Shown here in pieces: positions 1 to 6,035 of a stretch of DNA of 6,077 nt (position 1 is its first letter; each line of letters starts with the position of its first letter). The position numbers and the translations under genes were made by a program. The stretch is taken from the NCBI GenBank assembly GCA_018816205.1, contig JAHIWJ010000105.1, positions 1-6,077 of the forward strand, in the 5' to 3' direction. The DNA is from Nanobdellota archaeon (lineage in GTDB: Archaea; Nanobdellota; Nanobdellia; Pacearchaeales; GW2011-AR1). The notes beneath the pieces are model-generated. The model searched no databases. It was not told where the DNA came from and was given only the letters and a program-made list of their open reading frames with translations.

Positions 1-2735
1 TTCTTAGAAAAATTCAAAAGTAAATCCATCAACATCATCGCCGCCGCTTCGTCCCCGTCGCAATCTCGTCTCATAGCAGCATGCATGTACGGGCTCGCCA
101 ACAGGGCTTGAATCTTTGAAAAGCCGATAATCCTCCCGACCGTTGCTGTACAAATGTGCGGCGCGATGCAAACAACTAAATGCCCCACTAAGTCTTCTGT
201 CGTCTTAGCTTTGTAAAACGCATCCAATCCATACAATCTCTCTAATTCGTCATCGATAAACTTAGAAATCTTCAAGAAAACATCGTCAGCTTTTTCATCA
301 AGAGTTTCTGGACAAGCTGGCAGCACAACATCATGTGGAAACAACTCTAAAATCTGCTCATCGCTTTCCAACGGCTTTCCATACATGTCAGTTTCATAAC
401 CCAGCTCCTTAAGTTTATCAACACTTGTCCTGATTTCTTTGGGCTTAAAATGAGTAAAGGCCATTTCGGTCATATCATAACGAATCGTGCCATCTTTGTT
501 TACATGAAGATTATGTTTGGCCCTCAAGAAACCTTTAGGCAGAAACTCTGTTATGTGGTCTGCGTTGCTCGTTCCTCTCACCCCTTTCATTAAAGGTACA
601 TCGTCGGCGCTCACACCTGCAACCTTTTTTGCATGGTCTACATACTCGCGGATGTCTATTCGTTTATGCCCAAAATCAAAACCCTCCTCCTTGTTTCTAA
701 CACAAAACTCTCCGCAATCTTTACACCGCCTGTAGACATTTTCTTTGTCACATTGAGGACAATAAAAATGGGGAAAATCCCCCCTGACGCTGCCAACATC
801 ATAGGCCGCCTGAAAGCTGCGCAGCCTTCCTCCCTCATCCCCAACAGGAAACAACACATGGGGGCTGCCAGTCAACTTGCGCAATTTTGCCTTTTCAGGC
901 CGCCCCATTCGAGTCCCAATGAAAGTTCCCGCCTTGTCCTTGATAGTTACACCACAGATTTCATTAATAACCTCTAAAACAAGACTTTTCCCACAACCAT
1001 TAATTTTTTTCAATATTCCATCGAACTGCGCTTCAAAGCCCTCTTTCCCCAAAGCAGAAACGTCAAAACCTAAATTAAACAGTAAAGATTTTGTTTCGGT
1101 CGTGCTCAAAACAACATTCTCTAAAGTCACCTCGTGCTCAGCGCCAATAATCTCCAAAGCCCTTTTTCCTCTCACAAACCTTTCTTTGTCAACCTTGCCC
1201 CAAGGCAAAACCATTTTAACGTCGGCAAATTCGGCACGCCCAATCCAATCCAACAAAGAAAAAAATTCTTCCTTGTTTATTTGTGTCCAAAAGTAGATAT
1301 GTGCTGGATGTAACGGGATATTAAACTTCTTAGAAAGTTTAACCGCCTCTTCAAAACCAACATCAAACATATCAGCAACCTTTCCGCCCTTCTCCTTCAG
1401 TTCCAAAGCCCACCATTCTTCCACATACCCCGCCTTTAACAAATCATAATTCCTGTTGATAACATCGCCCAATGGAAACAAAAGGTCCCCAAAATACAAT
1501 ATTTCTTCGGTTTGTTTGTACAACGTCTTCGCCTCATCAAAATCGTGCAGTTTTTTTACACTGCCATTTTTTAATTTAACAATTGGCCCATCGATACTGT
1601 CGCAAACCGTTACTGCGCACCCCTTTGTTGGTTTCTCTATTTTCAACTGCGTCCCAGAAGAAATAAAACTATTAGAAATGGCCATTGTGGCTGGATGCAC
1701 AAGTGTCGCAGAAAATCCCCCCGTCCTGCTCCGCCCGTATCTAAAACGAAAGGCCCCCGACCGAGAGGGATGGCCGAAGACCGGTCTACCAGCCACAATA
1801 TCTTTGATATATGTGGGTTTCCCGTCGGTCTTTCCACCAGACTTCTTTTTCGTCTTAAACTTCTCAATATATTCATCCAAATAATCCCAGCCCGTCGCCT
1901 GAAACCCCCGGCCCTTAACACCCTGCTTCAGTAACCTAACGCCTTTTTGAGCTTTCTGCGCCAATCCCTCTGAAAAGATTAAACACATTCCCCCCCGGAT
2001 AAAATTAGTCTCAATTCTATCAAGGTCCTTATAATTAGAAACCTCCCTTTTCTCGGTTGGTTCGCCGTCAATCTGAATTGGCAGTCGTTTAGCTAAAAAT
2101 TCAATTTCTTCCTCCGTCGGCAAATACTGAAGATTATTGACCCTCTCGTGATAATCATAATTTTCAGTTATGTACCTTTTAACCTCCGACTCGTCAGGGT
2201 CAAACGGCGCATAGCCAAAAGTTTCCCTCAAATAATCTATCAACATCAAAACAACGCAGCTTGCTGTAGTTCCTGCGCTCCTTATTGGCCCAGAGAAAAA
2301 TGCCCTAAAATATTCCTTTCCATCTCTGGTCTTGCCTATCTTCAAACCTGTAAACCCTTCAATCGGCGAAGAAACCACCCCCAGGGTGATGTAGGAAAAA
2401 CCGACCCTGATCCCAGCATCTATCGCCTCAAGCTGGTCCTTAAACTTGCAGAATTTTTCCTTGGCAATTTCTTCAGCGATTTTAAAAGCCACCGCCGGAT
2501 CCAACTGACCATACTCTTTTTCTAAATTCAAAATTTCATCAATTATCTTCTTATCTTGAATTTGCGGATACAAAACAGATATTAACCCTATAGCTTTTTC
2601 GGCAAGAGTCGTGGCGATTGGTGTCTCCACATCATCTGCAGGATCCAACCCTTTTTTCCTTGCCAACCGAGCAAGATCGTAACAAATATTTGTTCCGTTC
2701 TCTATCGCCTTAAAATGATTGTTAATCGCTGACAT
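1..2735 (-). CDS. polC: DNA polymerase D large (catalytic) subunit DP2, 3' end cut by window edge
   Basis: This is the polymerizing subunit of the archaeal replicative heterodimer PolD. I read an uninterrupted frame of 911 codons plus two bases on the minus strand, running off the left edge; DP2 proteins are usually about 1,100-1,200 residues, so the C-terminus is missing. Family landmarks occur in order: SGPIRSAG (about 148-155), IDGEPTEKREVSNYKDL (about 225-240), IVAGRPVFGHPSR (313-325), MGRPEKAK (610-617), a zinc finger with C659, C662, C671 and C674, KGVRG followed by FLRAKHNLHVNKDGTIRYD, GHLVVCIAPH...VGRIIGF (ending at 872), and the catalytic motif DCDGDE (891-896) with the two aspartates D893 and D895. 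The common family form of that motif is NCDGDED, so the flanking Asn and last Asp differ here. No intein interrupts this site, unlike in some Pyrococcus DP2 genes. The start is ATG behind GGAGG, overlapping the end of DP1 by 14 nt, which points to translational coupling. Identification is very secure; the missing C-terminus cannot be judged. Confidence 0.97.
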   Translation of the reverse strand, partial: MSAINNHFKAIENGTNICYDLARLARKKGLDPADDVETPIATTLAEKAIGLISVLYPQIQDKKIIDEILNLEKEYGQLDPAVAFKIAEEIAKEKFCKFKDQLEAIDAGIRVGFSYITLGVVSSPIEGFTGLKIGKTRDGKEYFRAFFSGPIRSAGTTASCVVLMLIDYLRETFGYAPFDPDESEVKRYITENYDYHERVNNLQYLPTEEEIEFLAKRLPIQIDGEPTEKREVSNYKDLDRIETNFIRGGMCLIFSEGLAQKAQKGVRLLKQGVKGRGFQATGWDYLDEYIEKFKTKKKSGGKTDGKPTYIKDIVAGRPVFGHPSRSGAFRFRYGRSRTGGFSATLVHPATMAISNSFISSGTQLKIEKPTKGCAVTVCDSIDGPIVKLKNGSVKKLHDFDEAKTLYKQTEEILYFGDLLFPLGDVINRNYDLLKAGYVEEWWALELKEKGGKVADMFDVGFEEAVKLSKKFNIPLHPAHIYFWTQINKEEFFSLLDWIGRAEFADVKMVLPWGKVDKERFVRGKRALEIIGAEHEVTLENVVLSTTETKSLLFNLGFDVSALGKEGFEAQFDGILKKINGCGKSLVLEVINEICGVTIKDKAGTFIGTRMGRPEKAKLRKLTGSPHVLFPVGDEGGRLRSFQAAYDVGSVRGDFPHFYCPQCDKENVYRRCKDCGEFCVRNKEEGFDFGHKRIDIREYVDHAKKVAGVSADDVPLMKGVRGTSNADHITEFLPKGFLRAKHNLHVNKDGTIRYDMTEMAFTHFKPKEIRTSVDKLKELGYETDMYGKPLESDEQILELFPHDVVLPACPETLDEKADDVFLKISKFIDDELERLYGLDAFYKAKTTEDLVGHLVVCIAPHICTATVGRIIGFSKIQALLASPYMHAAMRRDCDGDEAAAMMLMDLLLNFSK

Positions 2736-4329
2736 CGTCCCCTCCAACCCAAACACCCCTTTCGTCAACTTCCGTTTCGTCTCTAAAATCAAAAATTTTC
2801 AACTCACGGGTCTTTAAATTTAACACTGGCACCTTTGCCGGGTCCGGCTCATTGCCAACTTTCTCTTCAAAGGGCGTCTGCGCCTGCCAGCAGCTGCCCG
2901 TAAGAATCAAAACGCCGTTGTAGCTGCTTATATCCATCCTGTGCACCTCGCCCGTGCAAAGCACATCTGGCACTTCTGAAATAACCAAGGGGTCTGTTTC
3001 TGCATTGGGAATATAAACCCCCGAAGCGGACCCGTGCGTTGGCGACAGGTGTCTGCGCTTAAGCATCTGTTCAACCGCCTTGGCAGGACACTGATGCGCT
3101 CGCATCAATCGCAGACTTTTTATTTCATTAATGAAAGTGTGAATGCTCGCCCCATGGTACATCAAAACCTTAAATTCCTTATCGCCCTCCACCAATTTTA
3201 TCAGGGCGGGGTTAGTCACAAGCACCACATTCTCAAGTTCATAAAGTTGCGGAGCATACGCTTTGCTGATAATTGGCTGCGGCTCCGCGACTCGCGTCGC
3301 ATCGTGCTGCCCAGGACAAAGAAAAATAGTGATATCTTTTGGCACGCGCCTCAAATAACCGGCAAGCTGTTCATACTGCTCGTGCATCGACTTCAAAGTA
3401 AGGACTTCTTCTTGACTTGGAAAAACACCGACACCGTCCACAGTATCCCCGACAAAAAACAAATATCTTATTTTCCCAGCAACAGCGTCGTCAGAATTTA
3501 ACCAATCAATAAATTTATTAAAGCTCTTAGATAAATGCCTGTCACTGCCGCAGTGCGTGTCTGAAATAAAAGCAATGCGCGCGTCGTTGTTAAACCTTGT
3601 TTTCTCTAAATTAAATGCGTCGGGATAAAAAATATCATGCACAAATACCATATCTTTATTTCCAGAAGCCTTTATACCAATAACATCATCCAACTGCAGC
3701 TCGTCAGCTTTTTCGAATACGTCTTCACGGTCAAATTTAACAAGTGCGCTTATTTCCCCCGTTAAGTCTTCCAAAGCAATAATCATGTTTTTGTTCTTAG
3801 TAATCCTCTTGTCTTTCACAATACCAATCAAACTCAGACTCGCTCTCTCCGCAGAAATTTTATTTATAGAAATTAAATTTTTCTGCAGCTCCGGACGATA
3901 CATTAAAATTCTCTGAAGCTGTTGAAATCTCGAACGAAAATGCCCTACAAAGTCTTTAACCTCTAATTTTTTATAGGGAACCGTTTCTGCATAAAAAACT
4001 TTATAGTCTTGTTGAGAACTTGCCTTTTCCCTCGGCGGAGCAGTGGTCTCTCTTTCCGTTCTCACTTCCAAATGTACACCCAGCTTAACAAAAACTCTTT
4101 CAACAAACGTTTTATCGTCGCCGGGAAGTTGCCTCACAAACTCCTTTACATAGCCCGCGTTTTTCGTTAAAACGCCCCTTGTAATCATCTTTTCCCCTGA
4201 AATCCTTTCAAGCTGCTCTAAAAAAACCATCGCAGAATGCGAATCCCGAAAACCATCAATCAAATCATAAATGTCTTTTTCCAGCAGCAGGCCTTTTTCT
4301 CGAATCACGGCCAAAATAGCTTTGTCCAC
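2722..4329 (-). CDS. polB: DNA polymerase D small subunit DP1 (Mre11-like 3'-5' exonuclease subunit)
   Basis: DP1 is the proofreading and scaffold partner of DP2 in PolD. The 535-aa product has an N-terminal helical domain (about 1-85), a polar linker (about 88-110), an OB fold (about 163-240, with the LEDLTGEISALVKF strand pair) and a calcineurin/Mre11-type phosphoesterase domain (about 250-510). Visible metal-site motifs are SDTHCGS (D257, H259), GDTVDG (D295), GQHD (340-343), YHG (H392) and GEVH (460-463), followed by WQAQTPF (481-487). The superfamily forms of two of these are GNH[DE] and GHxH, so an Asn ligand is Gln341 and the first His of the pair is Glu461; exonuclease activity may be altered. 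The start is GTG (4329-4327), sharing its first base with the TAG stop of orc1. I see no strong ribosome site there, so translation probably depends on termination of orc1. The C-terminus overlaps DP2 by 14 nt. Family assignment is very secure; exonuclease status is open. Confidence 0.96.
   Translation of the reverse strand: MDKAILAVIREKGLLLEKDIYDLIDGFRDSHSAMVFLEQLERISGEKMITRGVLTKNAGYVKEFVRQLPGDDKTFVERVFVKLGVHLEVRTERETTAPPREKASSQQDYKVFYAETVPYKKLEVKDFVGHFRSRFQQLQRILMYRPELQKNLISINKISAERASLSLIGIVKDKRITKNKNMIIALEDLTGEISALVKFDREDVFEKADELQLDDVIGIKASGNKDMVFVHDIFYPDAFNLEKTRFNNDARIAFISDTHCGSDRHLSKSFNKFIDWLNSDDAVAGKIRYLFFVGDTVDGVGVFPSQEEVLTLKSMHEQYEQLAGYLRRVPKDITIFLCPGQHDATRVAEPQPIISKAYAPQLYELENVVLVTNPALIKLVEGDKEFKVLMYHGASIHTFINEIKSLRLMRAHQCPAKAVEQMLKRRHLSPTHGSASGVYIPNAETDPLVISEVPDVLCTGEVHRMDISSYNGVLILTGSCWQAQTPFEEKVGNEPDPAKVPVLNLKTRELKIFDFRDETEVDERGVWVGGDDVSD
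2739..2745 (-). promoter_or_regulatory. Shine-Dalgarno site of DP2
   Basis: On the minus strand GGAGGGGACG stands directly before the DP2 ATG, placing GGAGG five bases upstream of the start. It lies inside the last codons of DP1, where it encodes part of the VGGDD tail. This fixes the DP2 start at 2735 and suggests re-initiation by ribosomes finishing DP1. Confidence 0.85.
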
Positions 4330-5534
4330 TATAAGTCAAGAGCCTTTTTCAAAATGTCTCCCGCTTTCTCCTTGATGTTGGAAGAAAGAGAGAGCTTTAT
4401 CTCGCGAGTACGGCCCTGCCTCCCTTTGCTTATAACTCTGGCATTGATAATACCAAGCATATCAAATTCCGCCAAAATATCAGAAACTCTTCGTTGAGTC
4501 AAAACTTCATTTTTTGTCCTCTCGCATACATCTTGATAGATATTATAAACATCTCCTGTAAATATTGTTCCGTAGCTTTTGTCTTTGTCCAGCAGCATTA
4601 TCGAATGTAAAACCAATTGAAATTGCGTAGGTTCGCTTTCAATAACATCCAACATCTTGTCCCTTTCTATTTTTTGATTTGCTGTGTCAATATGTGATAA
4701 ATTAACCTTATTGCCTCCTTCTCGGACAGCAATCTCTCCAGCGACACGTAACAAATCTAAAGCGCGCCTAGCGTCGCCGTGCTCTCTTGCAGCATATGCT
4801 GCGCACTTTGCAATAACACCTTCTCCCAAAACACCCTCGCTAAAAGCCGTCTTGGCCCTTTCAGTCAAAATATCTCTCAACTGCAGCGCATTATATGGTG
4901 GAAAAATTATTTCTTCTTCTCCCAAAGAGCTTCTCACTCGAGGATCCAGGTTGTCCATAAAAGTCAAACTGTTGCTGATGCCCACCAAGCTAATTTGAGC
5001 ATTTTTTAATTCTGAATTAACCCTCGTCAAAGTATAAATAAAATTATCTGATATTTTCTTCACCGCTTGATCAACTTCATCCAAAATCAAAACAATAATT
5101 TGTTTTCTTGAGTCAATCATATCAATGAATTTGGAATAAACTGCATCTGTAGGTAACCCTGTCGCAGGTACTTTCCCCCCCAATTGAGTAATCAGTTCTG
5201 CGATGATTCTATATTCAGTATCAGAAACTTTTTTTGATTTACAATTAATATACAAAAACTTCAAACGAGCCAGCCCTGCAGATTTGACTTTAGTTTCGAG
5301 CTTATCGCTGACGTATCGTGCACTTAGCGTCTTGCCTGTCCCTGTTTTGCCATACAAAAAGAGATTACTCGCTCTTTCCCCGGTTAAAGTTGGACCTAAA
5401 ATAGAAGCGATATTTTCTACTTGCTCGCTCCGATGAAGAATCGTCTCCGGAGAATAATTTGATTGCAACACAGATTTGTTTCTAAAAAGATTGCTTGTTG
5501 CAAATGAATCAAATATTTGGTCGAGTTTGTCCAT
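4329..5534 (-). CDS. cdc6: Orc1/Cdc6 replication initiator (AAA+ ATPase with winged helix)
   Basis: This initiator binds origin recognition boxes at the origin and helps open DNA and load the MCM helicase. The complete 401-aa product is of normal length for archaeal Orc1/Cdc6. The AAA+ core shows Walker A GKTGTGKT (62-69), Walker B VLILDEVD (148-155, with D152 and E153), sensor 1 at GISNS (N188), the DNLDPRVRSSL segment (194-204) carrying the candidate arginine finger, and sensor 2 GDARRALDLLR (253-263, R256). All key ATPase residues look intact. The C-terminal winged helix spans about 300-385, with recognition-helix text TQRRVSDILAEFDMLGII and a basic wing SKGRQGRTREIKL. The ATG at 5534 follows AGAGGAA and a TATA box. 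It is the first gene of the orc1-DP1-DP2 unit, the same order remembered for Pyrococcus, and it sits directly beside an origin-like region, which is where an origin-linked orc1 usually lies. Confidence 0.96.
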   Translation of the reverse strand: MDKLDQIFDSFATSNLFRNKSVLQSNYSPETILHRSEQVENIASILGPTLTGERASNLFLYGKTGTGKTLSARYVSDKLETKVKSAGLARLKFLYINCKSKKVSDTEYRIIAELITQLGGKVPATGLPTDAVYSKFIDMIDSRKQIIVLILDEVDQAVKKISDNFIYTLTRVNSELKNAQISLVGISNSLTFMDNLDPRVRSSLGEEEIIFPPYNALQLRDILTERAKTAFSEGVLGEGVIAKCAAYAAREHGDARRALDLLRVAGEIAVREGGNKVNLSHIDTANQKIERDKMLDVIESEPTQFQLVLHSIMLLDKDKSYGTIFTGDVYNIYQDVCERTKNEVLTQRRVSDILAEFDMLGIINARVISKGRQGRTREIKLSLSSNIKEKAGDILKKALDL

Positions 5535-5536
5535 AA

Positions 5537-5543
5537 TTCCTCT
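5537..5543 (-). promoter_or_regulatory. Shine-Dalgarno-like site of orc1
   Basis: The minus strand reads AGAGGAATT before the ATG, placing GAGG six to nine bases upstream of it. It is a partial match to the archaeal anti-SD and supports the chosen start and a leadered mRNA. Confidence 0.6.
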
Positions 5544-5570
5544 TTTAACAAACCAAACTACAAATCAAAC

Positions 5571-5578
5571 CTTATAAA
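5571..5578 (-). promoter_or_regulatory. TATA box of the orc1-DP1-DP2 unit
   Basis: The minus strand reads GACAAGTTTATAAGG, with TTTATAAG as the TATA box and a purine-rich BRE-like stretch before it. The usual 24-26 bp from TATA centre to start of transcription puts the mRNA 5' end near 5549, leaving a leader of about 15 nt that contains the AGAGGAA site. It is the only well-placed promoter seen for the three minus-strand genes. ORB-like element A lies about 17 bp upstream of it. Confidence 0.65.
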
Positions 5579-5594
5579 CTTGTCTATTCCCTAA

Positions 5595-5611
5595 CCCCCA
5601 TTTCCCTTCGA
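5595..5611 (-). repeat. ORB-like element A
   Basis: The minus strand reads TCGAAGGGAAATGGGGG, an imperfect TTTC/GAAA dyad followed by a G-string, which is the general form of archaeal origin recognition boxes. It shares the core TCGA[AT]GGGAAAT[GT]GGG with element C (14 of 16 bases), and both are followed by GGGAATAG. It lies just upstream of the orc1 TATA box, so Orc1 bound here could also affect its own transcription. Confidence 0.55.
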
Positions 5612-5667
5612 AATTCGTTTAATCGAAGAATAAACAACAAAATAAATGAATTCTTCTTTCCGATCAT

Positions 5668-5687
5668 ACACCATCGTTTCTTATGGA
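5668..5687 (-). repeat. ORB-like element B
   Basis: The minus strand reads TCCATAAGAAACGATGGTGT. It matches element D on the other strand at 16 of 20 positions and resembles the known archaeal ORB form TCCAnnnGAAACnAAGGGG. This is one of the two best boxes in the region. Confidence 0.65.
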
Positions 5688-5702
5688 AAAATATTTTTCT
5701 AT

Positions 5703-5719
5703 TCCCAATTTCCCATCGA
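5703..5719 (-). repeat. ORB-like element C
   Basis: The minus strand reads TCGATGGGAAATTGGGA. It has the same orientation as A and B, is closest to the A/T run on its left side, and shares its core and the following GGGAATAG with A. Confidence 0.5.
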
Positions 5720-5753
5720 TTAATACGAACTAAAAACCAAAGTCTTATAACCC

Positions 5754-5810
5754 ATAATATATAATATATATAATATAATATAAATATTTATAAAATAAAA
5801 TTATAAAAAA
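5754..5810. other. Duplex-unwinding element: 57-bp pure A/T run
   Basis: All 57 bases are A or T, with TATA/ATAATA steps on the left and A-tracts on the right. It is by far the most easily melted segment of the window and lies between minus-strand boxes A-C and plus-strand box D. The placement fits a duplex-unwinding element of an archaeal origin. Some of it could also serve as spare TATA elements. Confidence 0.7.
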
Positions 5811-5857
5811 CGAACTTCTGCAACCTTTTTTAAATATTTCTAAAAATAACTAAAAAC

Positions 5858-5877
5858 TCCATACGAAACCAAGGAGT
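5858..5877 (+). repeat. ORB-like element D, inverted relative to A-C
   Basis: The plus strand reads TCCATACGAAACCAAGGAGT. It is the mirror partner of element B (16 of 20 identical on opposite strands) and sits 47 bp right of the A/T run. Its right half, GAAACCAAGGAG, is in phase with the 36-bp repeats that follow. Confidence 0.65.
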
Positions 5878-5885
5878 CATACCGT

Positions 5886-5948
5886 CCAATAACAAATCAA
5901 TCAACCAAAAAGCCACATCACCCAATAACAAATCAATCAACCAAAAAG
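5886..5948 (+). repeat. Two perfect 27-bp direct repeats, 36-bp period
   Basis: The 27-base units at 5886-5912 and 5922-5948 are identical and are separated by the 9-base spacer CCACATCAC. Each contains AACAAATCAATCAACC and ends in CCAAAAAG. The units have a single G each, at the last base, so the plus strand is almost G-free here. They are not coding. They lie between ORB D and the divergent promoter, as expected of binding sites for an initiator or a regulator; the binder is unknown. Confidence 0.9.
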
Positions 5949-5998
5949 TTATGCACCTAAAAGACTATTCTTAACAAATTAAATTAGTGCCTCAAACC

Positions 5999-6015
5999 CA
6001 GAAAAGTTTATATAT
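5999..6015 (+). promoter_or_regulatory. BRE/TATA promoter of the divergent gene
   Basis: A purine-rich stretch, CAGAAAAG, runs into TTTATATAT (6007-6015). The centre of the TATA box is about 25 bp before the A of the ATG at 6036, so transcription would start at or next to the start codon. This is the arrangement of a leaderless archaeal mRNA, and no Shine-Dalgarno sequence precedes the ATG. Confidence 0.75.
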
Positions 6016-6035
6016 CTCTCGCATTTCTACTGGAC

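Larger units (their letters stand above)
5535..6035. other. Probable replication origin (oriC), intergenic region
   Basis: This 501-bp gene-free stretch between orc1 and a divergent gene combines the parts expected of an archaeal origin. It holds several ORB-like boxes of the pattern TC[CG]A[TA]nnGAAA[CT]nnnGG, a 57-bp all-A/T run, boxes of opposite orientation on each side of that run, and a neighbouring initiator gene. It also carries a 27-bp direct repeat of unknown role and promoters pointing outward at both ends. Origins next to orc1/cdc6 are established in Pyrococcus, Sulfolobus and haloarchaea. The function here is inferred from layout and motif similarity and was not tested against a genome-wide skew. 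Confidence 0.75.

Noticed and set aside
45..68. Intein in DP2
   Set aside because: The DCDGDE motif is continuous and the preceding 890 residues follow the expected DP2 order without a large insertion. Sites beyond the window edge cannot be judged.
877..1884. Open plus-strand frames at 877-1296 and 1456-1884
   Set aside because: They lie fully antisense to DP2, whose frame carries unmistakable family motifs throughout. They have no ribosome site or recognisable domain.
1643..1921. Minus-strand open frame of 92 codons in another phase
   Set aside because: It overlaps the DP2 IVAGRPVF...HPSR region in the wrong phase; the composition reflects DP2 codons.
3034..3501. Plus-strand open frame of 155 codons
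   Set aside because: It is antisense to the phosphoesterase domain of DP1 and shows no family features; it is a shadow of the real gene.
5606..5628. Inverted repeat CTTCGA / TCGAAG
   Set aside because: Arms are 6 bp with an 11-base gap, and the left arm is already part of box A. It is too short to call separately, though it could be a weak extra dyad.
5856..5877. Hairpin ACTCC...GGAGT followed by T-run on the minus strand, as terminator
   Set aside because: The stem is only 5 bp with a 12-base loop, no gene ends into it, and the bases are better explained as ORB-like element D.
5886..5948. CRISPR array
   Set aside because: There are only two repeat units with a 9-bp spacer, no spacers of normal length and no cas genes.
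5951..5974. Short plus-strand frame starting ATGCACCTA
   Set aside because: It stops after seven codons and has no promoter or ribosome site of its own.
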